Source: Betaproteobacteria bacterium
GTDB taxonomy: Bacteria; Pseudomonadota; Gammaproteobacteria; Burkholderiales; Usitatibacteraceae
Assembly: GCA_016709665.1 (NCBI GenBank)
Contig: JADJMI010000004.1
Span: 177,599 to 241,598 of the forward strand
DNA length: 64,000 nt
Direction of reading: 5' to 3'
The notes under the pieces were generated by a model. It saw only the letters and a program-made list of their open reading frames with translations, did no database searches and was not told the DNA's origin. Position 1 is the first letter of the stretch, and the number at the start of each line of letters is the position of its first letter. This document shows positions 1 to 11,126 of the stretch, one piece after another. Made by a program: the position numbers and the translations under genes.

Positions 1-246
1 GATGAGCGCATGGGCGCGGCGGGGGGTCGGCGCGGAAGGGTGGAGACCGGCGTTGCCCACGATCTCATCGCCCGCGCAGGCGACGAAGATGTAGTGACCT
101 TCGGGCGTATCCGACAGGCGCTTGCGCCAGTGCTCGCGCGTCGGCATCGGCAGCTGCAACGTGCCGGACTGGGCGCTCTCGTCGGAGAAGATGCGGCAGA
201 ACCCCTCGAAATCGCCGGGTTCCGCGCGCCGCACGGTGATGTCCAT
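1..246 (-). CDS. GNAT-family N-acetyltransferase, N-terminal part (gene runs off the window)
   Basis: The first 82 codons of a GNAT acetyltransferase, reading leftward from an ATG at 246. The visible part opens with the typical first strand (MDITVRRAEPGDFE). It continues with TLQLPMPTREHWRKRL and with a strand reading GHYIFVACAGDEIVGNAGL, and ends in PRRAHALI. The TLQ-P-P and PRR-H spacing resembles E. coli YhhY (an L-amino-acid N-acetyltransferase), but the acetyl-CoA pyrophosphate loop lies outside the window, so the substrate cannot be named. It starts 44 bases after the secA stop on the same strand. Confidence 0.75.
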   Translation of the reverse strand, partial: MDITVRRAEPGDFEGFCRIFSDESAQSGTLQLPMPTREHWRKRLSDTPEGHYIFVACAGDEIVGNAGLHPSAPTPRRAHALI

Positions 247-258
247 GCGGCGAAGGAT

Positions 259-276
259 GGGGCGCGATCGCGCCCC
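259..276. other. Perfect hairpin between secA and the GNAT gene
   Basis: GGGGCGCGATCGCGCCCC is an 18-base perfect palindrome in the 44-base gap after secA. No T-run follows it on the minus strand, so it is not a classical intrinsic terminator. It could protect a 3' end or attenuate read-through. Confidence 0.3.
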
Positions 277-290
277 CCGTCAACCCGCCC

Positions 291-3065
<2,775 letters not shown>

Positions 3066-3103
3066 GGGCGAGGGGGGGCGTCGAAGAGGGGGGCGGATGC
3101 GAC

Positions 3104-3144
3104 ACCGGCCCCAACGGGGCCGGTTTCGAGAAGCGGCAATTATA
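3104..3144 (-). promoter_or_regulatory. secA -10 box and leader hairpin
   Basis: On the minus strand a consensus TATAAT (3139-3144) sits about 75 bases upstream of the secA ATG. I see no convincing -35. The leader contains a perfect nine-pair stem, ACCGGCCCC-GTT-GGGGCCGGT (3104-3124), with no T-run. It could instead be a weak terminator for the upstream M23 gene or a control element of secA. Confidence 0.45.
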
Positions 3145-3194
3145 AGGGATATGGGGGCGGGACGCCCGGCCTCAACCCCCGGGGCCGCGGGCGC

Positions 3195-4172
3195 TCAGGG
3201 CTTCGCCGGAGCGACGCCGGCCCGGACGGAGGCCTGGACGGGCTTCGCTTCCGGCTTGTCGAGGGCGAAGAACTTGTTCGGGTTGAGGGGAACGCCCTTC
3301 TCGCGGACCTCGAAATGCAGGTGCGGCCCGGTCGTGCGGCCGGTGTTGCCCACCTGCGCGACGAGCTGGCCCTTCATCACCACGTCGCCCACCTTGACGC
3401 TGCTCTTCAGCAGGTGCGCGTACCGGGAGGTGAGGCCGTTGTCGTGGTCGATGTCGACGATGTTGCCGTATTCGGCATGGAACTCCACGGCGGAGACGAC
3501 GCCGCCCGCGGCCGCCATGACCGGCGTGCCCGGGGGCGCGATGAGGTCCACGCCCGTGTGGAACGTGGAGCGCCCGGTGATCGGGTCGATCCGGTAGCCG
3601 TAGTTGGACGAGTAGAAGCCCTGCGCCACCGGGAGCGTGGTGGGGATCGTCTTGCGGGCCAGCCGGTCGTCCATGAAGACGGAATCGAGCACGCCCATCT
3701 TGTCGCTGCGATCGTCGAGGACGCGGGAGATCTCCTCGAGCTGCTGCCGGAATTCCGGCAGGGTGAGATCGCGCGTGAGCGCCGGCGACGGCGCGGCGCC
3801 GCCCTGGCCGGGCTTTTCCTCGAAACGGAATTCCGAGGGCTTGATGCCGGCGGCCTTGGCGAGGCGCTCGCCGAAGGCGTCGAGCCGGAGGATCCGGGCC
3901 TGGAGTTCCCCCACCTTCACCGCCAGGGCATTGAGGTTGTCGCGCATCTCGGATTCCGTGCGCTTCACCTCTTCCTGGTGGAGCGCCGTCACGATGGCGC
4001 GAAGGTAGGGATTGCGCAGGTCCGTCGCGAACTTCATCGTGACGAAATAGGTCGCCATCGCCAGGAAGAACCCGGCCATGAGGATGCCGAACGCGACCAG
4101 CAGCACCTGCGTCTGGGACAGCGTCACGTTGCGGCTCTTCGCGAGGCTGTCCGAAACCAGAATAATGTTCAT
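3195..4172 (-). CDS. M23-family peptidoglycan endopeptidase, membrane-anchored
   Basis: A 325-residue zinc metallo-endopeptidase of the LytM/M23 family. Residues 1-21 are cytoplasmic, 22-44 form one membrane helix, about 60-165 look helical or coiled-coil, and the LytM domain follows from about 185. The metal ligands are present: His205 and Asp209 (HTGVD) and the HLH pair 284-286 (TGPHLHFEV), so it should be catalytically active rather than an EnvC-type degenerate activator. Such enzymes cut peptide cross-links in the periplasm. It is divergent from dciA with only 29 bases between the two start codons, so their promoters must overlap. Confidence 0.92.
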   Translation of the reverse strand: MNIILVSDSLAKSRNVTLSQTQVLLVAFGILMAGFFLAMATYFVTMKFATDLRNPYLRAIVTALHQEEVKRTESEMRDNLNALAVKVGELQARILRLDAFGERLAKAAGIKPSEFRFEEKPGQGGAAPSPALTRDLTLPEFRQQLEEISRVLDDRSDKMGVLDSVFMDDRLARKTIPTTLPVAQGFYSSNYGYRIDPITGRSTFHTGVDLIAPPGTPVMAAAGGVVSAVEFHAEYGNIVDIDHDNGLTSRYAHLLKSSVKVGDVVMKGQLVAQVGNTGRTTGPHLHFEVREKGVPLNPNKFFALDKPEAKPVQASVRAGVAPAKP

Positions 4173-4201
4173 CCCACTCCCTTTCCTATACCTTCGCTCG
4201 C

Positions 4202-4678
4202 ATGGCCACCCGACCCCTTGCCCGCCTTCTCGGCGAAAACGCCGATCTCGAACCGGTCCGGGACCGGCTGGCGGAAGTGACGCTCCTTCAGGAGCGCTTC
4301 AGGCAAGTGGCTCCGGCGACCCTTTCCCAGGCCTGCCGGGTGTGCGCCGTCGATGGATCGACGGTCGTGGTTCGCGCGGACAACGCGCCGGTGGCCGCCG
4401 CCCTGCGGGCGATGGCGCCGAGACTGCTGGCCGCGCTACTGGCACCGGCGGCCGGGAAAAAGTCTTTGAAAAACAATAGGGATCAAGAGCTTACCGCATT
4501 GCGGGTCGAACTTCAAGTTTCCGTCCCGCCGCGCAAGCCGGCGCCCGTACCCCGGGGCGAGTTGCCGCGGGAGGCCCTGGGCGCCCTCGCGGAACGAATG
4601 TCGGACTCTCCCCTGAAGGACGCCCTGGACCGGATCGCCACGGGTCAGAGAAAGAGCAGTACCCGCTCGAAAAGGTAG
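4202..4678 (+). CDS. dciA: DciA-like DUF721 protein (replicative helicase loader family)
   Basis: A 158-residue protein whose first 95 residues match the DUF721/DciA pattern: a short N-terminal helix (RPLARLLGEN) and a small domain ending in strands such as GSTVVVRADNAPVAAALRA. A basic, proline-rich tail finishes in KRKSSTRSKR-like sequence. DciA proteins load DnaB in bacteria lacking DnaC. Placement next to secA and an M23 gene is common in betaproteobacteria. Its last 34 bases overlap the end of the convergent small membrane-protein gene. The assignment rests on family pattern and context, because DUF721 sequences diverge strongly. Confidence 0.75.
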   Translation: MATRPLARLLGENADLEPVRDRLAEVTLLQERFRQVAPATLSQACRVCAVDGSTVVVRADNAPVAAALRAMAPRLLAALLAPAAGKKSLKNNRDQELTALRVELQVSVPPRKPAPVPRGELPREALGALAERMSDSPLKDALDRIATGQRKSSTRSKR

Positions 4679-4830
4679 AAGAGGGCGAAGGCGACGCCCA
4701 GCACGGTCATCACCTGGATCGTCTTGCCGGCGATCCGAAGATACTTGCGGTCCCGGGTCGCGAGGTAGGCGCCGCCCAGGGCCAGCAGGAAAAGGAGCGC
4801 GAAGAGCGCGACCGCCCGGAGGACGAACAA
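4645..4830 (-). CDS. Small two-helix membrane protein downstream of lpxC
   Basis: A 61-residue hydrophobic protein read from a TTG at 4830, five bases after the lpxC stop. A longer reading from further upstream would run through lpxC in another frame and is implausible. Helix one is roughly residues 6-22 and helix two roughly 37-60. A charged hinge (TRDRKYLR) between them suggests both ends face the periplasm, or both the cytosol. I do not recognise a function. Coupling to lpxC hints at a membrane or envelope role. The 3' end overlaps dciA on the opposite strand by 34 bases. Confidence 0.6.
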   Translation of the reverse strand: MFVLRAVALFALLFLLALGGAYLATRDRKYLRIAGKTIQVMTVLGVAFALFYLFERVLLFL

Positions 4831-4834
4831 GGGG

Positions 4835-5749
4835 TCAGGCCGGCTGGAACCGGGCGTCGGCGAACGCGCCCGGCAGGTCGGCGGCGGCCGCGAAAGTGAC
4901 TTCCTCCCAGGCCGACCGGTCGGCGAGCAGGGCACGCACGAGCTGGTTGTTCATCGCGTGGCCCGACTTGTGGCCGCGAAAGGCCCCGATGAGCGGGTGC
5001 CCCAGGAGATAGAGATCGCCCACCGCGTCCAGGGCCTTGTGCTTCACGAATTCGTCCTCGAATCGCAGGCCGTCGGCATTCAGGACGCGGAAATCGTCCA
5101 CCACGATCGCATTGTCGAGCGAGCCGCCCCGGCCCAGGCCCGCCGCGCGCATGGCCTCCACCTCCTGCGTGAAACCGAAGGTGCGTGCCCGCGCGATCTC
5201 CTTCACGAAGCTCACGTCGCCGAAGTCGATGTCCACGTCGGTGCCGGTCGAATCGAACACGGGGTGGTTGAACTCGATGGTGAAGCCGACCTTGAACCCC
5301 TCGAACGGCTCGAGGCGCACGCGCTTGTCGCCCTGCTCGAGGGCCACCGTCTTGAGCACCCGGATGTACTTCTTGGGCGCGGCCTGCTCCTCGATGCCCG
5401 CCTGCTGCAGCAGGAAAACGAAGGTGCCGGCGCTGCCGTCCATGATGGGCACCTCCTCGGCCGACACGTCGACGTACGCGTTGTCGATGCCGAGCCCGAA
5501 GAAGGCGCTCATGAGGTGCTCGACGGTCGAGACGCGGGCGCCGTCCTTCTCGAGGACGGTCGCCATGCGCGTGTCCGTCACGTTGAGCGCGTGGGCGGGA
5601 ATCGCGGGGGCGCCCGGGAGGTCCGAGCGGCAGAAGACTATGCCCGTGTCCGGCTGCGCGGGACGCAGGACGAGCGTGACCTTCGTGCCCGTGTGCAGGC
5701 CCACGCCGGTCGCCCGGACGGAAGTCTTGAGGGTGCGCTGTCGGATCAT
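4835..5749 (-). CDS. lpxC: UDP-3-O-acyl-N-acetylglucosamine deacetylase LpxC
   Basis: The committed, zinc-dependent step of lipid A synthesis: it removes the acetyl group from UDP-3-O-acyl-GlcNAc in the cytosol. The 304 residues match E. coli LpxC (305). Zinc ligands are His78 (TVEHLMSAF), His237 and Asp241 (HKALDAVGD). The catalytic GHKSGHAMNN loop follows at about 259-268. It has its own upstream region after the ftsZ terminator, so it is probably transcribed separately from the dcw operon, although the same-strand order ftsZ-lpxC is ancestral. Presence of lpxC means the organism makes lipopolysaccharide. Confidence 0.98.
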   Translation of the reverse strand: MIRQRTLKTSVRATGVGLHTGTKVTLVLRPAQPDTGIVFCRSDLPGAPAIPAHALNVTDTRMATVLEKDGARVSTVEHLMSAFFGLGIDNAYVDVSAEEVPIMDGSAGTFVFLLQQAGIEEQAAPKKYIRVLKTVALEQGDKRVRLEPFEGFKVGFTIEFNHPVFDSTGTDVDIDFGDVSFVKEIARARTFGFTQEVEAMRAAGLGRGGSLDNAIVVDDFRVLNADGLRFEDEFVKHKALDAVGDLYLLGHPLIGAFRGHKSGHAMNNQLVRALLADRSAWEEVTFAAAADLPGAFADARFQPA

Positions 5750-5801
5750 CGCGGTGGCCTCGAGGAGCCCTTGTGGGGCCGAAAGGCTTCGTAAAAACGC
5801 A

Positions 5802-5807
5802 ATTCTA
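5802..5807 (-). promoter_or_regulatory. Probable lpxC -10 box
   Basis: TAGAAT on the minus strand, within ATGATAGAATTGCG, about 52 bases upstream of the lpxC ATG and downstream of the ftsZ terminator. No good -35 is seen at 16-18 bases, so this is only a candidate. Confidence 0.35.
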
Positions 5808-5854
5808 TCATGATCTTAGCGGGTCCATCCCCGGCGAGGGGCCTGCAAGGGCAC

Positions 5855-5882
5855 AAAAAAGGGCCCGCGCAAGCGCGGGCCC
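5855..5882 (-). terminator. Intrinsic terminator after ftsZ
   Basis: On the minus strand GGGCCCGCG-CTTG-CGCGGGCCC forms a nine-pair GC stem followed directly by TTTTTT. This is a textbook Rho-independent terminator that closes the dcw operon 120 bases after the ftsZ stop. A second, weaker CCTTCCCC/GGGGAAGG stem lies between (about 5967-5995). Confidence 0.85.
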
Positions 5883-6004
5883 CGCAGGGGCGCGAAGACG
5901 GCCGCCGGGAGACGTCGGCGGCCATCGGTCCCGCGCCGGAGGAATTCGCACCCCCATTCCTCCGGCCCTTCCCCCCTTCACGAAAAGGGGGAAGGAAGGC
6001 GCAA

Positions 6005-7153
6005 CTAGTCCGCCTGCTTGCGCAGGAACGCCGGGATGTCGAGCGTTTCCATGCCGCTGTGGCGGAGGGCATCGACCGTCTGGTCGCGGCGGCGGCGGAA
6101 GGCGGCGGGCTGCTCGAGCTCCTCGTAGTTCACGGCGAGGGGCTCGTTGTCGGTGCCGGTCTTCTGGATCATCGTGAGGGTGGGCTGGCGCTGGGCCGCG
6201 GCGCCGCCCAGGCCCGTCGCCACGATCGTGACGCGCAGGTCGTCGCCGATCGCCTCGTCGATGACGCTGCCGTAGATGATCGTCGCGTCCTCGGCGGTGA
6301 ACGAGCGGATCGTGTTCATCACCTCGTGCACTTCCTTGAGCTTGAGGCTCTTGGAGGCGGTGATGTTCACGAGCACGCCGCGCGCGCCGGAGAGGTGGAT
6401 GTCCTCGAGCAGGGGCGAGTGCACCGCCTGCTCGGCCGCGAGCTGCGCGCGCTCGGCGCCGGCCGCCATGGCCGACCCCATCATCGCCACGCCGTTCTCG
6501 CTCATGACCGTGCGCACGTCGGCGAAGTCGACGTTCACCAGGCCCGGGCAGTTGATCACCTCCGCGATGCCGGCCACCGCGCCGTTCAGCACGTCGTTCG
6601 AGGCGCGGAAGGCGTCTTCGTAGGTCACCTCCTCACCGAGGACTTCCATGAGGCGGTCGTTCGGGATGATGATGAGGGAGTCGACGTGCTGCTTGAGCGC
6701 GTCGATGCCCATCGCGGCGATCTTCGTGCGCTTGCCCTCGAAGGCGAAGGGCTTGGTGACGACCGCCACCGTGAGGATGCCCATCTCGCGCGCGATCGAG
6801 GCGACCACGGGCGCGGCGCCGGTTCCCGTGCCCCCGCCCATGCCGGCGGTGATGAAGAGCATGTCCGCGCCCGTCACCAGCTCGATGATGCGCTCGCGAT
6901 CCTCCTCGGCGGCCAGGCGGCCGACCTCGGGATTGGCGCCCGCGCCGAGCCCCTTCGTGACCCCCGTGCCCAGCTGCAGCGTCGTTCGGGCGAGGTTGCG
7001 CTTGAGCGCCTGGGCGTCGGTGTTCATCGTGATGAACTCGACCCCCTGAACGCCGTTGTTGATCATGTGGTCCACGGCGTTTCCGCCGCACCCGCCGACC
7101 CCCACGACCTTGATCACCGCCTCGGGCGATTGGGCTTCCAGCAATTCGATCAT
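6005..7153 (-). CDS. ftsZ: Cell division GTPase FtsZ
   Basis: A tubulin-like GTPase that polymerises into the cytoplasmic Z-ring. 382 residues. The N-terminal GVGGCGGNAVDHM loop (about 18-30) and the tubulin signature GGGTGTG (106-112) are intact. The extreme C-terminus reads DIPAFLRKQAD, the conserved tail that binds FtsA and ZipA. Start at 7153, with a good Shine-Dalgarno (GAAGGAG) ten bases upstream. Last gene of the dcw operon: a terminator follows. The 94-base gap from ftsA is the second longest inside the operon, after that between ftsQ-side genes is excluded and apart from mraZ-rsmH, leaving room for an extra internal promoter. Confidence 0.99.
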   Translation of the reverse strand: MIELLEAQSPEAVIKVVGVGGCGGNAVDHMINNGVQGVEFITMNTDAQALKRNLARTTLQLGTGVTKGLGAGANPEVGRLAAEEDRERIIELVTGADMLFITAGMGGGTGTGAAPVVASIAREMGILTVAVVTKPFAFEGKRTKIAAMGIDALKQHVDSLIIIPNDRLMEVLGEEVTYEDAFRASNDVLNGAVAGIAEVINCPGLVNVDFADVRTVMSENGVAMMGSAMAAGAERAQLAAEQAVHSPLLEDIHLSGARGVLVNITASKSLKLKEVHEVMNTIRSFTAEDATIIYGSVIDEAIGDDLRVTIVATGLGGAAAQRQPTLTMIQKTGTDNEPLAVNYEELEQPAAFRRRRDQTVDALRHSGMETLDIPAFLRKQAD

Positions 7154-7247
7154 GTCTCGTCTCCTTCGCTACTGTTGCGTGGTTGGTTGTTGATGATTCC
7201 GGCACCGGGCACCCTGCCGCCCGAAGCCTGCCGCCTGCCGCCTGCCT

Positions 7248-8492
7248 TCAGAAATTCCCCTTGAACCAGTTCTTCATCCGGTCCAGCACGTCCTTGAATC
7301 CCGCACCCTGCAATTTCGCGTGCTGGTCCCGCTGCATCTGGTCGAGACCCGCGAGCAGCAGGCCCATGCCCGTCGAGTAGCGCGGGTTCCTCACCACCTC
7401 GGCGAGGGGGCCCGAGTACTGGGGGGCCCCCACGCGCACCGGCATGTGGAAGACCTCCTCGCCGAGCTCGACCATCCCCTTCATGAGCGACGTGCCGCCC
7501 GTGATCACGATCCCGGAGGAAAGCAGCTCCTCCAGGCCGCACGAGCGCAGCTCGCGCTGCACCAGCGAATAGAGTTCCTCGACGCGCGGCTCGATCACCT
7601 CGGCCAGCGTCTGGCGCGAAAGCTCGCGCGGCGGACGGTCGCCCACGCCGGGCACGTCGATCATGTCGGTCACGCTCGCGAGCTGGCGCAGGGCCACGCC
7701 GTGCCGGATCTTGAGTTCCTCGGCTTCCTTCGTCGGCGTGCGCAGCGCCATCGCGATGTCGTTGGTGATCTGGTCGCCGGCGATGGGAATCACGCTCGTG
7801 TGCTTGATGGCGCCCTCGGTGAAGACGGCCAGGTCCGTCGTGCCGCCGCCGATGTCCACCAGGCACACGCCGAGGTCGCGCTCGTCGTCGAGGAGCACCG
7901 CGTCGGCCGAGGCGAGGGGCTGCAGCATCAGGTCCTTCACCTCGAGGCCGCAGCGGCGCACGCATTTCATGATGTTCTGGGCGGCCGAGACGGCGCCGGT
8001 CACGATGTGCACCTTCACCTCCAGGCGCATGCCGCTCATCCCCAGGGGCTGGCGCACGCCGCCCTGCCCGTCGATGATGAATTCCTGCTCGAGGATGTGG
8101 AGCACCTGCTGCTCCATGGGGATGTTCACGGCGCGGGCGGTCTCGATCACGCGGTCGATGTCGTACTGCGAAACCTCCTTGTCCTTGATCGCCACCATGC
8201 CGTGGGAGTTGAAGCTCTTGATGTGGCTGCCCGCGATGCCGGTGATCACCTCGCGGATCTTCACGTCGGCCATCAGCTCGGCTTCCTCGAGCGAGCGCTG
8301 GATGGCGGTCACCGTGGACTCGATGTTCACCACCGCGCCCTTCTTGAGGCCGCGAGAGGGGTGGCTGCCCATGCCGATGAGGTTGAGCGTGTTCTCGGGC
8401 GTCACTTCCGCCACGAGCGTGATGATCTTGGAGGTGCCGATGTCCAGGGCCACCAGCACGTTGCGGCTTTCTCGGTTGCGGTTGACGATCAT
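7248..8492 (-). CDS. ftsA: Cell division protein FtsA
   Basis: The actin-like membrane tether of the Z-ring, 414 residues. The phosphate-1 loop is ALDIGTSKI (about 15-23). A second ATP loop, LVDIGGGTTDLAVF, and the adenosine motif GIVITGGTSLMKGM are present. The C-terminus ends in an amphipathic helix rich in Lys and Phe (LDRMKNWFKGNF), the expected membrane-targeting sequence. It lies between ftsQ (15-base gap) and ftsZ. Confidence 0.98.
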   Translation of the reverse strand: MIVNRNRESRNVLVALDIGTSKIITLVAEVTPENTLNLIGMGSHPSRGLKKGAVVNIESTVTAIQRSLEEAELMADVKIREVITGIAGSHIKSFNSHGMVAIKDKEVSQYDIDRVIETARAVNIPMEQQVLHILEQEFIIDGQGGVRQPLGMSGMRLEVKVHIVTGAVSAAQNIMKCVRRCGLEVKDLMLQPLASADAVLLDDERDLGVCLVDIGGGTTDLAVFTEGAIKHTSVIPIAGDQITNDIAMALRTPTKEAEELKIRHGVALRQLASVTDMIDVPGVGDRPPRELSRQTLAEVIEPRVEELYSLVQRELRSCGLEELLSSGIVITGGTSLMKGMVELGEEVFHMPVRVGAPQYSGPLAEVVRNPRYSTGMGLLLAGLDQMQRDQHAKLQGAGFKDVLDRMKNWFKGNF

Positions 8493-8507
8493 GGCTTCCC
8501 GTTGTCC

Positions 8508-9230
8508 TCAGGCTTTCCGGCGCGGCGCGGCCGCCGGCTTCGGCGGCGCGCTTTCCCGGATCGCGAATCCGTTGGCGTACCGCAGGTCGGCGTGCGTGAC
8601 GGTCGGCGCCGATGCCTGCACCGACGGCCACATCGCCACGAACCGGGCGAGGCGCGCGTCGAAGTCGCCGCGTCCCAGCTCGAGCGTGAGCCCGGAGGCG
8701 AGCGTCGCCTGCCACGCGCGGCGCCGGGAGAGACCCAGTTTCGCGAGCGGGCTCTGCATCGGGCCGATCGCCTGCGCGATGGCGACGTAGGCGCGCGCCA
8801 TCTCCGCGGCGGCCTCGGCCGGACCCTCGAACCGCGGCAGTGGCGCCTCGTAGGGTGCCGCGAAGATCTCGCCGCGAGCGCTCACGAGCCGCGTCTCGTC
8901 CCAGCGGGCGAGGGGTGCGTGCGCCTCGAGGCGCACCACGAGCGTGTCGGGGAAATGCAGGCGCACGCTGCAGTCGCGCACCCACGGCAGTCGGCGGACG
9001 GCCTCGCGCACCGACTCGAGCGGCGCCTCGCGGGCTTCGCGCCCCTTGAGGCTCGCCGCCAGGCGGTCGAGGTCCGCCGCGGCCACGCGCGCGGTGTCGC
9101 CGGTAAAGCGCACGGCGGCGATCGGGCGGCGCCCGAGGGTATCCCAGCCGAGCCAGCCGCCGCCGGCCAGGACGATGACGGCGAGCATGCCCGCGGCGGC
9201 CCGCACGATCTGGACGGCCCGGGGGCTCAT
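8508..9230 (-). CDS. ftsQ: Cell division protein FtsQ
   Basis: A bitopic inner-membrane divisome protein that links FtsB/FtsL to early division proteins. The ATG at 9230 overlaps the ddl stop by four bases (ATGA), giving 240 residues. A short cytoplasmic N-terminus and one membrane helix (about 8-28) precede a POTRA domain (about 36-105, IAAVRFTGDTARV to LVVRLEAHAPLARW) and the beta domain. The C-terminus is proline- and lysine-rich. Confidence 0.95.
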   Translation of the reverse strand: MSPRAVQIVRAAAGMLAVIVLAGGGWLGWDTLGRRPIAAVRFTGDTARVAAADLDRLAASLKGREAREAPLESVREAVRRLPWVRDCSVRLHFPDTLVVRLEAHAPLARWDETRLVSARGEIFAAPYEAPLPRFEGPAEAAAEMARAYVAIAQAIGPMQSPLAKLGLSRRRAWQATLASGLTLELGRGDFDARLARFVAMWPSVQASAPTVTHADLRYANGFAIRESAPPKPAAAPRRKA

Positions 9231-10156
9231 GACGCGCCCTCCCGCGTCGCGCCTTCGAGAATGCGAAGGCACAGGTCCGGATACGACAGCCCCGACGCGC
9301 GGGCGGCGATCGGCACGAGGCTGTGGCCCGTCATGCCGGGCGAGGTGTTCATCTCGAGGAACGAGTACGTGCCATCCTCGCGCAGCATCACGTCCGCGCG
9401 CGCCCAGCCGCGGCAGCCGAGCACGCGGAAGGCGGCGAGCGCGTCCCGGCGGATGGCCGCCTCGACGTCGGGCCTCACCCCGGCCGGGCAGTGGTACTGC
9501 GTGTCGTCGGTGAAGTACTTGTTCTGGTAGTCGTAGTTTCCGCCGGGCGCCTCGATGCGCACGAGCGGCAGCGCTTCCTCGCCCAGGATGGCGGCCGTGA
9601 GTTCCTGCCCCTCCACGAATTCCTCGACGATCACGAGCGGATCGAATCGGGCCGCGAAGGCGACGGCCGGGGCGAGATCCGCCGCCGTGCGCACCTTCGT
9701 GATGCCCAGCGTGGAGCCTTCGTGCGCGGGCTTCACGAATACGGGAAGGCCCAGGCGGTCCAGCACGCGGGCCCAGTCGGTGTCCGGCTGGGCGACGGCG
9801 AAGCGCGGCGTCGGGATGCCGGCGGCGATCCAAACGAGCTTCGTGCGCCACTTGTCCATGGCCAGGGCGGAAGCCATCACGCCGCTGCCGGTGTAGGGGA
9901 TGCCCATCGCCTCGAGCGCCCCCTGCACGGTGCCGTCCTCGCCGAAGCGGCCGTGGAGGGCGATGAACGCACGGTCGAATCCCTCGCGCTTCAGGTCGAA
10001 GAGCTCGCGCTCCTTCGGGTCGAAGGCATGGGCGTCGACGCCCTTCTCGCGCAGCGCCGCGAGCACGGCCTTGCCGGAGATGAGCGAGATCTCGCGCTCG
10101 GCGGAGGGCCCGCCCATCAGCACGGCCACCTTGCCCAAGCCGCGCGTCTCAGCCAT
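9227..10156 (-). CDS. ddl: D-alanine--D-alanine ligase
   Basis: An ATP-grasp ligase making the D-Ala-D-Ala dipeptide for peptidoglycan precursors in the cytosol. The 309 residues match DdlB length. GKVAVLMGGPSAEREISLISG (about 8-28) is the N-terminal substrate loop. The ATP-grasp core includes VFVKPAHEGSTLGI, and the metal-binding end includes FLEMNTSPGMTGHSLVP. It overlaps murB by eight bases and ftsQ by four. The window also holds a D-Ala-D-Ala dipeptidase near 52.4-53.0 kb that would reverse this reaction on salvaged dipeptide. Confidence 0.98.
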   Translation of the reverse strand: MAETRGLGKVAVLMGGPSAEREISLISGKAVLAALREKGVDAHAFDPKERELFDLKREGFDRAFIALHGRFGEDGTVQGALEAMGIPYTGSGVMASALAMDKWRTKLVWIAAGIPTPRFAVAQPDTDWARVLDRLGLPVFVKPAHEGSTLGITKVRTAADLAPAVAFAARFDPLVIVEEFVEGQELTAAILGEEALPLVRIEAPGGNYDYQNKYFTDDTQYHCPAGVRPDVEAAIRRDALAAFRVLGCRGWARADVMLREDGTYSFLEMNTSPGMTGHSLVPIAARASGLSYPDLCLRILEGATREGAS

Positions 10157-11126
10157 TCGCGGCCTCCCGGGCGCCCACGATGCGCACCTCGGGGATGAGC
10201 GCGACGCCCGTCCTCGCCTGCACCACGGCGCGCACCTCGTCGATGAGCGCCTCGATGTCGGCGGCGCGCGCCCCGCCCGTGTTCACGATGAAGTTGGCGT
10301 GCTTCGCGGAGACTTCCGCCGCGCCGATGCGCCGCCCCTTGAGACCGCAGGCCTCGATGAGGCGCGCGGCGTGGTCGCCGTCCGGATTGCGGAAGACGCT
10401 TCCCGCATTGGGGCGCGAGAGGGGCTGCGAGGCCACGCGCTTCTCGAGAAGCGCCTTCATGCGCGCCATCGCCGCGTCCTTCGAGCCGGGCGCGAAGGCG
10501 AAGGTGCCCGCCACGAACCATTCCTCGCCCGGGCCGCGCCGGGCGACGTGCCGGTAACCGATCTCGTAGTCGAGGCTCGTGCGAAGGCGCAACGTGCCGG
10601 CGCGATCGACGGTGGTGACGTCCACGACGTGGTTCCAGGTTTCCCCGCCGTAGCAGCCGGCGTTCATCGCGAGCGCGCCGCCGAGCGTGCCCGGGATGCC
10701 CGCCAGCCACTCCGCGCCCTCGCAGTCGTGCCGCGCGACGAAGCGCGCCAGGTGCGGAGCCGGCACCCCGGCGCCCGCCACGAAGGTGCGCCTCGCGCCG
10801 ATCTCGCCCGCGGCGCGGATGCCGGAAAGGGCATGGTGCGTGAAGACCACGGCACCGTCGAAGCCGCCGTCGCGCACGAGCAGGTTGCTGCCGAGCCCGA
10901 CGAAGAGCACCGGCTCGTCCGCCGGCCGCGTCGCGAGGAAGGACTGCAGGTCGGCCACGTCCGCCGGCTGGTAGAAGACCTTGGCGATCCCGCCCGCGCG
11001 CCAGCTCACGTGGCGCTCCATCGGCTCCGCCTCGCGCAGCACGCCGCGCAGGGGCTGGGGGCCGCCCACGAGCCTGCCCTGCCCGAGCGCCGCCTGGCCG
11101 AGGGGCTGGAGGGGCGAGGCGATCAT
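10149..11126 (-). CDS. murB: UDP-N-acetylenolpyruvoylglucosamine reductase MurB
   Basis: An FAD/NADPH enzyme that reduces the enolpyruvyl group made by MurA, giving UDP-MurNAc. Start ATG at 11126 overlaps the murC stop (ATGA), giving 325 residues. The FAD fold shows LFVGLGSNLLVRDGGFDG and GIPGTLGGALAMNAGCYGGE. The catalytic serine lies in NAGSVFRNP and the C-terminal glutamate in IPEVRIVG. It lacks the extra loop of E. coli-type MurB after the second domain, which is consistent with the short type II form. A longer reading upstream is only an open frame through murC. Confidence 0.97.
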   Translation of the reverse strand: MIASPLQPLGQAALGQGRLVGGPQPLRGVLREAEPMERHVSWRAGGIAKVFYQPADVADLQSFLATRPADEPVLFVGLGSNLLVRDGGFDGAVVFTHHALSGIRAAGEIGARRTFVAGAGVPAPHLARFVARHDCEGAEWLAGIPGTLGGALAMNAGCYGGETWNHVVDVTTVDRAGTLRLRTSLDYEIGYRHVARRGPGEEWFVAGTFAFAPGSKDAAMARMKALLEKRVASQPLSRPNAGSVFRNPDGDHAARLIEACGLKGRRIGAAEVSAKHANFIVNTGGARAADIEALIDEVRAVVQARTGVALIPEVRIVGAREAANG

